A stretch of 64,000 nucleotides of DNA from an uncultured Opitutaceae bacterium (GCA_937902925.1 CALFNN010000074.1:1-64000), one strand, 5' to 3'; counted from the stretch's first letter, positions 32,557 to 43,276 are shown. Notes: a model not told the origin generated them from the letters alone. Numbers and translations: made by a program.

Positions 32557-33881
32557 TCGGTCTTCTCGGTGAGCACGTCGCGCACCTCGCCCCGCGCCCG
32601 GGCCAGTTCCACCCGGCTCAAGTTGTAGCGATATTGCGCCTCGATCGCGTTGTCGTTGGCCAGCGCCAGTTGATTTTGCGCGTCGATGACCTCCTGGTTG
32701 TCCGCCACGCCCTGCTGGTAACGCTGGCGGGCGAGCTGGAGCTGGTCCTCGGCGAGCCGCAGGTTCTGCCGGGCCACCTCGATCTGCTGATTGCGCGAAT
32801 TCGCGTCCGCCTCGGCAAAGTCGATCTCCGCCTTGATCTGGTTCTCCAGCGCATGGAGCTTGATTTCCTGAACGCGGCGGCGCGACAGCGCGCTGCGGCG
32901 GTCGGCGTTGCTCCGCAGCCCGTCAAAAACCGGCACGGAGAGGGCGACGCCGGTGGACCACTCGTCCTCCTTGTTCGTGTCGAGGTAGGCGGCCGCCTTG
33001 CCGTAGCTGCCCGTCAGCGCGACCGACGGCGCCCGTTCGTAACGCGCGGCCTTTTCGTCGAGCACCGCCTGTTCGAGCGAGTGCTGCGCGCGGCGCCAGT
33101 CGGCCCGGCGGGCAAAATAGTTCGTCGTCACCAGTTCGCGCGAGGCGAGCACGGCTGCGCTCGACTTCGTGGTCTGGGGGGCGATGTTGGTCGGTTTCAA
33201 CGCCAACGATTGCAGCGCGTCGTAGTCGAGCGCCAGCAGCAGGGATTGGACGCCCTGCTTGCTGGTGGTCTGGTTCTGCAACTGCGCGAGTCGTGCCTGC
33301 GCGAGTTGGGCCTCGGCGCGGGTGACGTCAATCCGGGTGACGGTTCCCGCCACCAGTTGGTTTTGGGCCAAGGTCAGGAGCTCCTGCGCCCGGGCGACGT
33401 TCGCCGCGAGGACGACATCGCGGGTCTGGTTGCGCAATTCGGTGAAGTAGAAGTCCGCTGCGTCCGCCAGGGCAAATTGCAGGGTCGACTCGGCATCGGC
33501 GTCCGCCGCGGCCGCGGCGCGCTTGGCCGAATTGTAGCTCGCCGATTGCTGCAGGTTGAGCAGCGTCATGCTGCCGTTCAACTGGCCGTCGAAGCGACTC
33601 GCGGTCGCGCTCTGCGCGGCCGTCGTGTTGGTCACCGAGACGCTTTGCGCACGCTGTTGCTGCGCCCGAAGCGAGACATTCGGCAGCAACGCCACCCGCT
33701 GCACGTCGGCGGCGGCATGCGCCTGGGTCGCCACCTCCCGTCCGGTGAGCACGCTGCTATTCATCTGCGCGGTGCGCTGGAAGACCGCGGCGAGGTCGAG
33801 TTGCTCGTCGCCACGCGCGGACACGCCGGCGGCGAGCAGCAATAAAGATAGAAGGGAAAGACGGACGGGCAGCTGGCGCAT
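32553..33881 (-). CDS. TolC-family outer-membrane efflux protein
   Basis: A 442-aa protein with a signal peptide (MRQLPVRLSLLSLLLLAAGVSARG) and long coiled-coil helices typical of TolC/OEP proteins, with two similar halves: NSSVLTGREVATQAHAAA early, and long Gln/Ala-rich heptad stretches such as LARQRYQQGVADNQEVIDAQ, which is the standard OEP signature. It would form a trimeric outer-membrane channel for an efflux or type I secretion system, but no membrane-fusion or pump gene is adjacent. ATG 33881 is chosen because the signal peptide starts there; the open frame reaches 33923. The gene overlaps maf by four bases, so they are likely coupled. Confidence 0.88.
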   Translation of the reverse strand: MRQLPVRLSLLSLLLLAAGVSARGDEQLDLAAVFQRTAQMNSSVLTGREVATQAHAAADVQRVALLPNVSLRAQQQRAQSVSVTNTTAAQSATASRFDGQLNGSMTLLNLQQSASYNSAKRAAAAADADAESTLQFALADAADFYFTELRNQTRDVVLAANVARAQELLTLAQNQLVAGTVTRIDVTRAEAQLAQARLAQLQNQTTSKQGVQSLLLALDYDALQSLALKPTNIAPQTTKSSAAVLASRELVTTNYFARRADWRRAQHSLEQAVLDEKAARYERAPSVALTGSYGKAAAYLDTNKEDEWSTGVALSVPVFDGLRSNADRRSALSRRRVQEIKLHALENQIKAEIDFAEADANSRNQQIEVARQNLRLAEDQLQLARQRYQQGVADNQEVIDAQNQLALANDNAIEAQYRYNLSRVELARARGEVRDVLTEKTE

Positions 33882-33985
33882 GGTAGGTGGTTCTAGCAGA
33901 TTCAGTGCTGGACGCACGCGCAAGCCCGGCGTTGCGAGTTGTCAGGCCGCGAAAACGCCTTCACGTTCGCCGTTCTCATTTTTTC

Positions 33986-35632
33986 ATGCGCCTCGGCCTT
34001 GCCCAGTTCAATCCCCTCGTCGGCGACCTTGCCGGCAACCGCCGCCAGATCCTCGAGGCCTACGCCGCCCTCGTCGCCCAGGGCGCGGAGCTCGTCGTTT
34101 TTCCCGAGCTGGCCGTCTGCGGCTATCCCCCGCGCGACCTCCTATTCAAGCGCCGGTTTGTCGCGGATGTCGTCGAATCCCTTTCCCAGATCGCCGCCGC
34201 CGTCGGGGCCGTGCCCGCGATCATCGGCACGGTCGAGCCCAACCCCACGGGTCGCGGGCGGCCGTTCTATAATTCCGCCGCTTTCTGCTACCGCGGAGCG
34301 GTCGGCGCCGTCGGACGCAAGTGCCTGCTGCCGACCTACGATGTTTTCGACGAGGACCGTTATTTCGAGCCGGCTAACTCGCCTGTCGTCGTCGAGCACG
34401 CCGGGCACCGGATCGGCATCACGATTTGCGAGGACATCTGGACCCACCCGATGATCAGCACGCGGCGCCTTTACAGCGGCAGGATGCCCATCGAGCAGCT
34501 CGCCGACCAGAAATGCGACCTCATGGTCAATCTCTCGGCCAGCCCGTGGCACAGCACCAAGGAAAACGTCCGCCAAAACCTGGTCGTGTCCGAAGCGGCC
34601 CGCGCCCTCGGGTGCCCCGTCGCCTACATCAACGCCGTCGGCGGCAACGACGAGCTCATCTTCGACGGCCGCTCGCTCGTCGCCAACGCCCGGGGCGAGG
34701 TCACGTCCGGCCTCGCCGCCTTCCGCGAGGACCTCGCGGTGGTCGACACCGCGGCCCGGTCGCCGCGCCTCGATCCCTCGTTCGCTACCGACGAGTTGCG
34801 GGACATGTTCGACGCCCTCGTCCTCGGTCTGCGCGACTACGCCCACAAGAGCGGTTTCAAACGCGCCCTGGTGGCTCTTTCCGGTGGCATCGATTCCGCC
34901 GTCGTGGGCGTGATCGCCGCCGCCGCGTTCGGGGCCGAGAATGTCGTCGGCGTTTCCCTCCCCTCCTCCATCTCGTCGCAGCATTCGCGCGACGACGCCC
35001 GCCTGCTCGCCCAAAACCTCGGCATCCGTTTCGAGACCATCGCCATCGCCGACGCCGTCGCGGCCTGCGAGACGGCGCTCGCCCCGATCTTCGCCGGCCG
35101 CCCGCGCGACGTGGCCGAGGAGAACATCCAGGCCCGCGTGCGCGGCGTCCTCATGATGGCGCTCTCGAACAAATTCAACTCGCTGCTCCTCACCACCGGC
35201 AACAAGAGCGAGACCGCGGTCGGCTATTGCACGCTCTACGGCGACATGGCCGGCGGCCTGGCGGTGATCTCCGACGTCTTCAAGACGCAGGTCTATGCCC
35301 TCTCCCGGTGGATCAACCGCGACCGCGAGATCATCCCGGCCAGCAGCATCAGCAAACCGCCCAGCGCCGAGCTGCGCCCGGGTCAGGTCGACCAGGACAG
35401 CCTCCCGCCCTACGATGTCCTCGATCTGATCCTGAAGGCCTATGTCGAGGAAGGTCTATCCCGTCGCGACCTGGTGGCCCAGGGTTTCAACGAAGCCGTC
35501 GTCAACGACGTCGTCCGCAAGGTCGACCTCAACGAATACAAGCGAAAGCAAGCCGCCCCCGGCCTGAAGATCACCCCGCTGGCCTTTGGCGTCGGACGGC
35601 GGATCCCGATCGTGCAGAAATATGTCAGCTGA
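33986..35632 (+). CDS. nadE: Glutamine-dependent NAD+ synthetase
   Basis: A 548-aa two-domain enzyme. The N-terminal ~260 residues are a carbon-nitrogen hydrolase (glutaminase) with [26 protein letters not shown] and ITICEDIW containing the catalytic Cys. The C-terminal synthetase has the PP-loop LSGGIDSAV and the [15 protein letters not shown] motif. It amidates nicotinate adenine dinucleotide with glutamine-derived ammonia to make NAD+. Start ATG 33986 ([14 protein letters not shown]) is at the first strand of the nitrilase fold. hemL follows after 27 bases, so the two are likely cotranscribed. Confidence 0.95.
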   Translation: MRLGLAQFNPLVGDLAGNRRQILEAYAALVAQGAELVVFPELAVCGYPPRDLLFKRRFVADVVESLSQIAAAVGAVPAIIGTVEPNPTGRGRPFYNSAAFCYRGAVGAVGRKCLLPTYDVFDEDRYFEPANSPVVVEHAGHRIGITICEDIWTHPMISTRRLYSGRMPIEQLADQKCDLMVNLSASPWHSTKENVRQNLVVSEAARALGCPVAYINAVGGNDELIFDGRSLVANARGEVTSGLAAFREDLAVVDTAARSPRLDPSFATDELRDMFDALVLGLRDYAHKSGFKRALVALSGGIDSAVVGVIAAAAFGAENVVGVSLPSSISSQHSRDDARLLAQNLGIRFETIAIADAVAACETALAPIFAGRPRDVAEENIQARVRGVLMMALSNKFNSLLLTTGNKSETAVGYCTLYGDMAGGLAVISDVFKTQVYALSRWINRDREIIPASSISKPPSAELRPGQVDQDSLPPYDVLDLILKAYVEEGLSRRDLVAQGFNEAVVNDVVRKVDLNEYKRKQAAPGLKITPLAFGVGRRIPIVQKYVS

Positions 35633-35659
35633 CGTTCGCGAAAGAAAATTTCCGCACCG

Positions 35660-36937
35660 ATGACCTCTTCAGAAAGTCTCTTCGCCCGCGCCCGGGAATT
35701 GATCCCCGGCGGCGTCAATTCCCCCGTTCGCGCCTTCCGCTCCGTCGGTGGCGCGCCGTTCTTCGTCAAGGCTGCCCGTGGCGCAATGCTCGTCACCGCC
35801 GACGATCGCGAGTTGATCGACTTCGTCTGCACGTGGGGCCCGGCCATCCATGGCCACAACCATCCGCGCATCAAGGCCGCCATCGCGGCCGCGCTCGAGA
35901 ACGGCACGTCGTTCGGCACGCCCAACCCCTCCGAGGTCGAGATGGCCGAGCTCATCGTGAAGTTCGTGCCCTCGATTCAAAAGGTCCGCATGTGCAACAG
36001 CGGCACCGAGGCCACGATGTCCGCCATCCGGCTCGCGCGCGGGTTCACCAAGCGCGACAAGCTCATCAAGTTCGCCGGCTGCTACCACGGCCACTCCGAT
36101 GCGCTGCTCATCAAGGCCGGTTCCGGTGCGCTCACGCACGGCAACCCCGACAGCGCCGGCGTGCCCGCGTCCGTCGCGCAGGACACCGTCGTCCTGCCCT
36201 ACAACGACCGGGCCGCGCTCGCCGCCGGCTTCGCCGCCAATCCCGGGCAGATCGCGTGCGTCATCCTCGAGCCGTATTGCGGCAACGTCGGCTTCATCAT
36301 GCCCGACGCCGGTTACCTCGCGTTCGTCCGCGAGCTGTGCACGAAGCACGGCGCCATCCTCATCTTCGACGAGGTGATGACTGGTTTTCGCATCGCCAAG
36401 GGCGGCGTGCAGGAACGCGAAAAAATCGTCCCCGACCTCACCTGCCTCGGGAAAATTATTGGCGGCGGCCTCCCGGTCGGCGCGTTCGGGGGCCGGGCTG
36501 ACATCATGGACTGCCTCGCCCCGCTCGGCCCCGTCTATCAGGCCGGCACGCTCAGCGGCAATCCGCTCGCCATGGCCGCGGGCATCGCGGGACTCAAGTT
36601 GCTCGAGGAACTCGCTCCCTACGCCCGCCTCGACGCCCTCGGCCGGCAGCTTCGCGACGCCGTCCTCGCCGCCTGCGGTGCCAAGGGCCTGCCCGTGCAG
36701 GTCCCCCAATGCGGCTCGATGTTCAGCATCTTTTTCACCGCCACCCCCGTTCGCGACTATGCCACGGCGCTCACGGGCGACGCCCGGCTCTTCGGCCGGT
36801 TCTTCCACGGCTGCCTCGACCGCGGAGTCTACTTTGCGCCGAGCGCCTACGAGGCCGGCTTCCTCAGCACGGCCCACGACGGCGCCGCGCTCGACCGCGC
36901 GTGCGAAGCCTGCACCGCGGCCATCCGCGATTTGTAG
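35660..36937 (+). CDS. hemL: Glutamate-1-semialdehyde 2,1-aminomutase
   Basis: A 425-aa PLP-dependent class III aminotransferase-fold enzyme making 5-aminolevulinate for heme in the C5 pathway. Characteristic segments are [15 protein letters not shown] at the start, [17 protein letters not shown], and FDEVMTGFR. The PLP lysine lies in [17 protein letters not shown]. Length is as expected. It lies 27 bases after nadE. No glutamyl-tRNA reductase gene is in the window. Confidence 0.97.
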   Translation: MTSSESLFARARELIPGGVNSPVRAFRSVGGAPFFVKAARGAMLVTADDRELIDFVCTWGPAIHGHNHPRIKAAIAAALENGTSFGTPNPSEVEMAELIVKFVPSIQKVRMCNSGTEATMSAIRLARGFTKRDKLIKFAGCYHGHSDALLIKAGSGALTHGNPDSAGVPASVAQDTVVLPYNDRAALAAGFAANPGQIACVILEPYCGNVGFIMPDAGYLAFVRELCTKHGAILIFDEVMTGFRIAKGGVQEREKIVPDLTCLGKIIGGGLPVGAFGGRADIMDCLAPLGPVYQAGTLSGNPLAMAAGIAGLKLLEELAPYARLDALGRQLRDAVLAACGAKGLPVQVPQCGSMFSIFFTATPVRDYATALTGDARLFGRFFHGCLDRGVYFAPSAYEAGFLSTAHDGAALDRACEACTAAIRDL

Positions 36938-37083
36938 GATAAAATCCGACGAGATTTTCCGGAAAAATTCCCTTCGCCGCGTTTGCAAAGATTCGCCGGT
37001 TGCATGCTTCTTAGCGGCTCGTGCGCAGTTTTGATTTCTCGCAAATCTTCCAATTTTTAGAACACTTCGGCGATCTTAGGAAA

Positions 37084-38817
37084 ATGTCCCGTCTGACCCT
37101 CGTTCTCGTCTCCTTCGCCGTCGTGGTGCGGATGTCCGCCGCCCAGCCGGCTGCTCCCGCGATTCTCCCGCTCGACGATCTCAAGGCCGGCCAGCAGGGC
37201 GAGGTCTGGACCGTGTTTCAGGGCACGAAGCCCGAGCCGTTTTCCGTCGAGGTGACCGGCGTCGTCCGCAACGCGCTCGGCCCGGGCAAGTCGCTCATCC
37301 TCTGCCAGCTCACCGACCCGCGGGTCCAGAACATGGGCGCCGTCGCCGGCATGAGCGGCAGCCCGCTCTACATCGACGGCAAGCTGGCCGGCGCACTCAG
37401 CTATCAGATTCAGCGGTTCGAGACGGTGCACTATGCCGGCTTCACGCCCGCCGCCGATCTCGCCGAAGTCCGTGACAAGCTGGTCGCTTCCCCCTCGGCC
37501 ACTCCCCTCGCCGCCGTGGACGGCTCGCGTTACAACCAGCTTCGACCGGTCTTCACGCTCAGCGGGCTCAGCCCGTCGGTCGCGGAGCTTTTTGAGCCGC
37601 GCCTCGCCGCCCTCGGCCTTAGCGCGACCGCGCTTGGCGGCAGCCTCTCCTCGTCCGGCGCCGAATCCGCCGCCCTCAATTCCACGCCGTTGATTCCCGG
37701 TGGCGCGGTTTCCGTCGCCTTGTCGACCGGCGACGTCACGCTGGCCGGCACGGGAACTGTCTCCAGCATCGACGGCAATCACGTCACGGCTTTCGGCCAT
37801 TCGATGCTCTCGCTCGGCGACATCGCGCTCCCGATGTGCTCGGCCGAGATCGTCGCGATTCTCCCGTCGACGATGCAGTCGATCAAGGTCGCGAATACCG
37901 GCCCCGTGATCGGCACCATCACCCAGGACCGGCTTTCCGCCGTCTCCGGCACGCTCGGCGCCGGCCCGGCCATGACGGATGTCGAGGTCGTCGTCGAGTC
38001 GCCGCACGGGCCGTCGCGCTCGCTGCATTTTTCCGTCGCGCGCCAGCAGCAACTCACGCCCGTCCTCGTCGCAGCCGGCGTCACGCAGGCGATCACCGGC
38101 GCCAACGACTCCGGCCTCGTCAACGGCTTTCGCCTCACCAGTGACGTCACTTTCCCCGCCGCCGCCAAGCTCGCGACCCAGGCGCTTTATTCCGGCCCGC
38201 AGGGTTTCGCCCAGGGATTGAACGAATTCGTGCAAGGCCTCGCCGCCAACCTTCAGAATCCCTACGAGAAAACGTTCCCCGATCATGTTTCGTTCACCGT
38301 GGAGCCGCTCGATGAAAATCCGGCCATCACGCTCGATCTCTTCCAGGTCTCGCGCGCCACCGTGCGCGCCGGGGAGACCGTGCAGGCGACGCTCGGCTGG
38401 CGGGACTTCCAGGGCGCCGAGCATCGCGAGACGGTCGACGTGCCGATCGACCACGACTGGGCGGGCAAGCAACTCGAGGTCGTCCTCGCGCCCGGCCGCG
38501 CCATGGACGAGCTCACCGGCCGCCCGCGGCTGATCGCCGCCTCCGAGTTGCGCAGCTTCGACGCCTATCTCACCGCCATCCGCGACAACCGCCCGAACGA
38601 CGGCCTTTGCCTCGCCGTCGTCGAGAAGACCGATCTCTTCAGCGACCAGACCGTCGCCACGCCCGATGCCCCGGGTTCGATCGAGCGGATTGCCCGCGGC
38701 GCCGACGAGGCGCGGTTCCACACGCGCGATGCCGTGCTGCCGTTGTGGGAAAAACACCTGCTGGCCGGGAAACTCGCCACCGCGGTCGTCCGCCGGCCGT
38801 TGCGGGTGGTCGAATAA
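37084..38817 (+). CDS. SpoIVB-like (peptidase S55) secreted protein
   Basis: A 577-aa exported protein. After a signal peptide (MSRLTLVLVSFAVVVRMSAAQ) comes a region resembling the SpoIVB/S55 serine peptidase: GMSGSPLYIDGKLAGALSY holds the likely nucleophile Ser. GTVSSIDGNHVTAFGHSML is a further segment shared with this family. The remaining ~300 residues are beta-rich and of unknown function. S55 peptidases in Bacillus cut a regulatory membrane protein during sporulation; here a non-sporulating role is unknown. The frame extends upstream to 37021, but ATG 37084 begins the signal peptide. The next gene follows 5 bases later, so they form an operon. Confidence 0.75.
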   Translation: MSRLTLVLVSFAVVVRMSAAQPAAPAILPLDDLKAGQQGEVWTVFQGTKPEPFSVEVTGVVRNALGPGKSLILCQLTDPRVQNMGAVAGMSGSPLYIDGKLAGALSYQIQRFETVHYAGFTPAADLAEVRDKLVASPSATPLAAVDGSRYNQLRPVFTLSGLSPSVAELFEPRLAALGLSATALGGSLSSSGAESAALNSTPLIPGGAVSVALSTGDVTLAGTGTVSSIDGNHVTAFGHSMLSLGDIALPMCSAEIVAILPSTMQSIKVANTGPVIGTITQDRLSAVSGTLGAGPAMTDVEVVVESPHGPSRSLHFSVARQQQLTPVLVAAGVTQAITGANDSGLVNGFRLTSDVTFPAAAKLATQALYSGPQGFAQGLNEFVQGLAANLQNPYEKTFPDHVSFTVEPLDENPAITLDLFQVSRATVRAGETVQATLGWRDFQGAEHRETVDVPIDHDWAGKQLEVVLAPGRAMDELTGRPRLIAASELRSFDAYLTAIRDNRPNDGLCLAVVEKTDLFSDQTVATPDAPGSIERIARGADEARFHTRDAVLPLWEKHLLAGKLATAVVRRPLRVVE

Positions 38818-38822
38818 TTTTC

Positions 38823-41084
38823 ATGCGCCATCTTTTCGCCCCGGCCCTCGCCCTGCTCCTCCTCACCGCGACGCTCCGTGCCGATCCGCTCTCGAAGAAG
38901 ACCGACATCGATTTCTATCGCGACGTGCCGAGCCGGAACCTGAAGGGTCTCGCCTCGCGCTCCGACGGCCGCTTGGTGGCCGGCCCCACCCTCGCGGAGA
39001 TTGCCGCGCCCCCGCCGGCGGAGATTCTCTGGTGCCTCGAGCCCACGCCCGACGCGGCGAAGTGGCTGGTCGGGACCGGGCCGGACGGGAAAATCCTCGA
39101 GCTCACCTTCAATCCCGGCAACGCCACCTACGGCACACGCGAGCTCGCCACGCTCAGCGATCCCCAGGTCTTTGCGCTCAAGCGACTGCCCGACGGCTCG
39201 GTTCTCGCCGGCACCTCGCCGAAGGGTGCGCTCTACCTGGTCCGCGACGGCAAGCCCGTCGCGCAAGTCGCGCTGCCCGTCGATTCCATTTTCGACCTGC
39301 TTCTCGTCGACGCACACACGGCACTGGCCGCGACCGGCAACCCGGGCCGCATCTATCGGATCGATCTCGCCAAGTTTTCCTCCGCCGGGCTCAGCGCCGA
39401 AAAGATCGCCGATGCCAAGCTGCTCGCCGATCGCGGCGTCACGCTGTTTGGGGAGATTCGCGACCGCAACGTCCGTCGCATCGTCGCGTTATCCGACGGT
39501 CGCATCGCCGCGGGCTCCGCCCCGAAGGGGAACATCTACACCTTCGATTCCCCCGCAGGCGCCACGGCGTTGTCGCCGCATCCGCCTTTCATCCTCCAGG
39601 AAAATCGCGACGCCGAGGTCACCGATCTCCTGCCGCAGCCGGATGGCGACCTTTACGCCGCGCTCGTGTTTGGCAGCGGCAGCGGCGAGTCCCGCATCAC
39701 GCCCGCACCCAAGAGTTCCAAGGACAAGGAGCCGGCCATCGACCTGCCACCGCCCTCGCAACCGGAGCGTTTCGGTGGCCGCAGCGCGCTCGTGTGGTTT
39801 CCCGCGAACGGGTTTCCCGAGACGGTGGCGTCGCACAGCAACGCCGCCTTCTACCGGCTCGCCCGCCAGGGGAACGTGATCGTGATCGCCGGCGGTGAAG
39901 CCGGCGAACTCTTCGGCTACGACGTCAAGGAACGTCTTTCGCTCACGTTCGCGGGCAGCATTTCCTCGCAACTCAACGGCCTCGTCCCCATCTCCGGTTC
40001 TCCCGGAAAATTCCTCGTCCTCCGCAACAACGCGCCGGGCCTCGCGCTGCTCGATTTCAACGCGGCCGGCCCGCGCGAGGCCGAGACGCGCCGCGTCGAT
40101 CTTGCGGTTCCCAGCCAGATCGGCGCCGTCCGCTTCAACCGCCTGCGCAATGTCACGGACGCCCAGCTGACAGTGGAACTCAAGATCAGCAACGGCAGCG
40201 ACGAGCTCGAGGGCTGGGGTCCATGGCTCCCGCTCCACTCGCTCGATGGCGGCTGGCAGGCGGACGGCCTGCGCGGTCGCAACGTCAAGCTCCGCTTCCG
40301 TCTCGCCAATGGAGCGGCCGCCGACCCCGAGATCGACAAGGCCTCGCTCTACTCGCTCCCACAAAACCGCCGGCCGTCGCTTCAGGATTTTCGCCTGCTC
40401 ACGCCTGGCTACGGCATCATCCCGGCCGTCGACCAGCCGCCGCCGGCGGTGGTCACGCTGAGCCAGGTCATGCAGCCGGGCCCACGCGACGACGACAGCA
40501 AGCGCAAGGGCAACTTCCTCAGCAGCCAGGTCGTCCCCTCGCCGGGCACGCAGGTCGTGTTTTGGACGGTCGCCGACCCCGATGGGGACAACGTCGTCGC
40601 CACCTTCTCCCTCCGCCGCGACGGCGACCCGACGTGGACCGACCTCGCGGCCGACACGCGTGACAGCTACGTCCAGTTCGACACCGCACATATGCCGGAC
40701 GGGGTTTACTTCACGCGCCTGATCGCCACCGAAACCGCGCCGCGCCCCCCGGCGGACCGCCTCTCGGCAACCTTCGAGACCGACGACCTGATCGTCGACC
40801 ACACGCCTCCCGAAATGCTCGACGTGACCGCCCGCCGCAATGGCGACCGCGTGACGGTCGCTGCGCACGGTCGCGACGCGCTGTCGCTGCTCGACGGAAT
40901 CGAGGTCGTCTTCAACAACGGCGTCCGCGAAACCGTGGAGCAACCCGATGACGGCGTCCGCGACGGCCGCGAGGAACGGTTCACGCTCGATCTGCCGCTG
41001 GCGAAGGTCTCGAACGCCACCTCCGCGGAAGTCACGCTTTACGACGCCGCCGGCAACGGCGTGTCCCGGCGCGTCACCTGGTAA
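38823..41084 (+). CDS. Large exported beta-propeller protein, function unknown
   Basis: A 753-aa protein with signal peptide (MRHLFAPALALLLLTATLRA). It has repeated four-stranded segments with LASRSDGRLVAGPT, LKRLPDGSVLAGTSPKGALY, IVALSDGRIAAGSAPKGNIY and LLPQPDGDLYAALVFGSG, consistent with a WD40/NHL-like propeller over the first ~400 residues. The C-terminal part has Ig-like or fibronectin-like strands (TVADPDGDNVVATFSLRRDGDP). No enzymatic motif is seen. It starts 5 bases after the S55-like protease gene, so the two products may act together outside the membrane. The frame extends upstream to 38607, overlapping the protease gene. Confidence 0.7.
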   Translation: MRHLFAPALALLLLTATLRADPLSKKTDIDFYRDVPSRNLKGLASRSDGRLVAGPTLAEIAAPPPAEILWCLEPTPDAAKWLVGTGPDGKILELTFNPGNATYGTRELATLSDPQVFALKRLPDGSVLAGTSPKGALYLVRDGKPVAQVALPVDSIFDLLLVDAHTALAATGNPGRIYRIDLAKFSSAGLSAEKIADAKLLADRGVTLFGEIRDRNVRRIVALSDGRIAAGSAPKGNIYTFDSPAGATALSPHPPFILQENRDAEVTDLLPQPDGDLYAALVFGSGSGESRITPAPKSSKDKEPAIDLPPPSQPERFGGRSALVWFPANGFPETVASHSNAAFYRLARQGNVIVIAGGEAGELFGYDVKERLSLTFAGSISSQLNGLVPISGSPGKFLVLRNNAPGLALLDFNAAGPREAETRRVDLAVPSQIGAVRFNRLRNVTDAQLTVELKISNGSDELEGWGPWLPLHSLDGGWQADGLRGRNVKLRFRLANGAAADPEIDKASLYSLPQNRRPSLQDFRLLTPGYGIIPAVDQPPPAVVTLSQVMQPGPRDDDSKRKGNFLSSQVVPSPGTQVVFWTVADPDGDNVVATFSLRRDGDPTWTDLAADTRDSYVQFDTAHMPDGVYFTRLIATETAPRPPADRLSATFETDDLIVDHTPPEMLDVTARRNGDRVTVAAHGRDALSLLDGIEVVFNNGVRETVEQPDDGVRDGREERFTLDLPLAKVSNATSAEVTLYDAAGNGVSRRVTW

Positions 41085-41137
41085 GGCTCATCCGGTTTTT
41101 CCCAGCCTTCGCTCGCCCGTCGACGGAACTGTGCGAA

Positions 41138-41701
41138 TCATTCGCTCCGCGGAATCTGCACGGCATCCAGCAATTCCTCCAGAGCGACGGGTTTTGTGAG
41201 GACCGAATCGACCCGCAGGGCGCGGTATTCGGCGGCGAGCCGCGCATCGACACTGCCGGAAATGACGACAATCCGACCCGCGAATCCCGCCCGCCGCAAC
41301 CGCCCTGCCAGATCGAGCCCGGTCAGGTGTGGCATGTCGTGATCGGTGATCACGATGTCGTAGAAGTCGGGCCGCGCGGCGAGTTCCACCCAGGCTGTGC
41401 GCCCGTCGGCGGCGCCAACAACGGTGTGTCCCCGGCTGACCAGCGCCATTTCGACGACACGCCGGGCGGTCGGGTCGTCGTCGGCGCAGAGAATACGCAA
41501 GGGCGTCGTCGCAACGAGCCGCCCCGGCAACCTGGGCGCCGCCTCACTTCCGCGCGATCTCGTCTCGGGAGTCATGCCGGCTGGTGCGCCAACGCCACCG
41601 GCGTTTGGTTCGCTGCGGGATCGCGAAGTGCGGACATGGCTGGCAGTCGAGGCGGAAACTGGGAAATCAACGACGCGCGTGTCGGGCGGAGCATCGGGCA
41701 C
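41138..41701 (-). CDS. Single-domain response regulator
   Basis: A receiver-only protein: LRILCADDDPTARRVVEMAL opens the domain; the acceptor Asp is in YDIVITDHDMPHLTG, and the conserved Lys is in SVLTKPVALEEL. No output domain follows, so it probably relays phosphate or acts on a partner protein. ATG 41701 gives 187 residues with a ~65-residue unstructured lead; ATG 41575 gives 145 residues and begins nearer the receiver, so it may be correct. It is the third gene of an operon after the histidine kinase, 9 bases downstream. Confidence 0.88.
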   Translation of the reverse strand: MPDAPPDTRVVDFPVSASTASHVRTSRSRSEPNAGGVGAPAGMTPETRSRGSEAAPRLPGRLVATTPLRILCADDDPTARRVVEMALVSRGHTVVGAADGRTAWVELAARPDFYDIVITDHDMPHLTGLDLAGRLRRAGFAGRIVVISGSVDARLAAEYRALRVDSVLTKPVALEELLDAVQIPRSE

Positions 41702-41710
41702 GCCTCGAAA

Positions 41711-43276
41711 TCAGTCGGCCGCTGGCTCGACCGCGGGCAAGACGATGCGCACCGAGGTGCCGCGCCCCACCTGGCTTGTCAGCTTGACCTCGCCGCCCAT
41801 CGCCTTGGTCAGGCGGAGGACCGTGGCGAGCCCGAGCCCGGTCCCGCGCTTTCCCAGCTTGGTGGTGAAAAAGGCCGTGAACAGCTTGCGCCGGACTTCG
41901 GCCGGGATTCCCGCGCCGTCGTCCAGCACCTCGAGCCAGCAGCCCGCTCCGCCGGCCGCCGGCGTCTCGCTCCGGCCGACGTGGAGCGTGATTTTTCCGA
42001 CGGCCTCGCGCGTGGCATCCCGCGCGTTGAGGACCAGGTTGACCACGATCTGCTCGAGATGGGTGGAGTCGGCGCGCACGAACAACGGGACCCCGGATTC
42101 CGGGGCGAAGGAGATTCGTCGCGGGACGATTCGCACCAGCATGTCGAAGCTGCGCTGCACGGCTTCCGCGAGGTTCACCACCTCGGGCGCCGGCTCCGCG
42201 TGCCCGCTCAGGTGGCGGAATCGCTGGCAGATTTTTCCCGCCGTCTGCACGGCATGGATGACCGGCTGGATCGCGCGCACGGTGTTCGGGTTCGAGCGGT
42301 TCTGTTCCTGAAAGAGCGAGGCGTTCGCCAGGGCCACACCCAGGCAATTGTTCACCTCGTGGCCGATGGCCGCCGCGAGCATGCCCTGCGTCGCCAGCCG
42401 CTGCGCCCGGCGCAACTCACCCTCCACCGACACGAGTTGCTCGGCGCACGCCACCAGCATCCGCCGGCCTGCATCGCGCAACGGATCGCGGCGAAGCACG
42501 AGGCAGAACCGCGACCCCGGCGCGGGCAACACGGTTAGTTCCAGGCTGGAAGTCCGGGACCATCCGCCGGCTCCGGGTGGAGCCGGACGCTGCATCGCCG
42601 GCTCACCGGTGTCGGCGGCGCAGGCGACGAGCGACGCCAACTCCCCTCGCACCGCTTCCGGGAGACAGTCCGGGAAGCTGGCCCCGGCCCGGACCGCCGG
42701 TGCGCCGCCAAGCAGCCGGTCGGCGCCGCCCGACACGCTCTCGATAAAATAGCCTTCCTCGCCGCGCCGGCGTTTCGGCCGCACCCAGAGCGATGCGGTC
42801 TCCGGCGTGCCCGCACTCGCGAGGCCGCCGTCGGCCTTGCTCGTGCCCCCGTCCGACCCGCCGTCCACCCGGGGATAAAACCTGCCCGCCACGATCGCAC
42901 CGAGACTGCGCCCCGCGCCATCTCGTAGCGGCTGTCCCAGGCATTCCACGCGCACATGTCGCGCCCGTTTGCCATGTAAAATGACGGTCGTCTGAAACGG
43001 GGTTTCGGAATCGAGCGCCCGGTTCAACACCTCCTGCCATTCCGACCATCCGCGCTCCGCCCCCGGCCGCGGCACGGTGTCGCGCCAGCGCGTGCCGTCA
43101 TTCCATTTCCACCAGCGAAAAAATCGCACGTGCCAGGACAGCGTCGCGGTGACCAGCCGTCCCTCGACATCGACCATGAGGACAAAGCCGTGCGGCGTCG
43201 CGGAAAACCCGTCGCCGGACAACCGCTCCCACGGCGTCTGGCTGCCGGCCACGCGCGCGCGACGCCGGGTTTTCAT
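41711..43276 (-). CDS. PAS-like sensor histidine kinase, soluble
   Basis: A 521-aa kinase without transmembrane segments. The N-terminal ~270 residues hold PAS-like regions (FVLMVDVEGRLVTATLSW; and GFIESV-like and LELTVLPAPGSRFCLVLRRD strands). The H-box is AAAIGHEVNN with His306, the HPK4-like type. The HATPase domain has NLVLNARDA, DDGAGIP and GKRGTGLGLATV. It overlaps the upstream LuxR-type regulator by four bases (ATGA) and is followed by the receiver-only gene, so the three genes form a tight operon. The start at 43276 fits this overlap; an in-frame extension to 43726 is antisense-free only by chance. Confidence 0.9.
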   Translation of the reverse strand: MKTRRRARVAGSQTPWERLSGDGFSATPHGFVLMVDVEGRLVTATLSWHVRFFRWWKWNDGTRWRDTVPRPGAERGWSEWQEVLNRALDSETPFQTTVILHGKRARHVRVECLGQPLRDGAGRSLGAIVAGRFYPRVDGGSDGGTSKADGGLASAGTPETASLWVRPKRRRGEEGYFIESVSGGADRLLGGAPAVRAGASFPDCLPEAVRGELASLVACAADTGEPAMQRPAPPGAGGWSRTSSLELTVLPAPGSRFCLVLRRDPLRDAGRRMLVACAEQLVSVEGELRRAQRLATQGMLAAAIGHEVNNCLGVALANASLFQEQNRSNPNTVRAIQPVIHAVQTAGKICQRFRHLSGHAEPAPEVVNLAEAVQRSFDMLVRIVPRRISFAPESGVPLFVRADSTHLEQIVVNLVLNARDATREAVGKITLHVGRSETPAAGGAGCWLEVLDDGAGIPAEVRRKLFTAFFTTKLGKRGTGLGLATVLRLTKAMGGEVKLTSQVGRGTSVRIVLPAVEPAAD

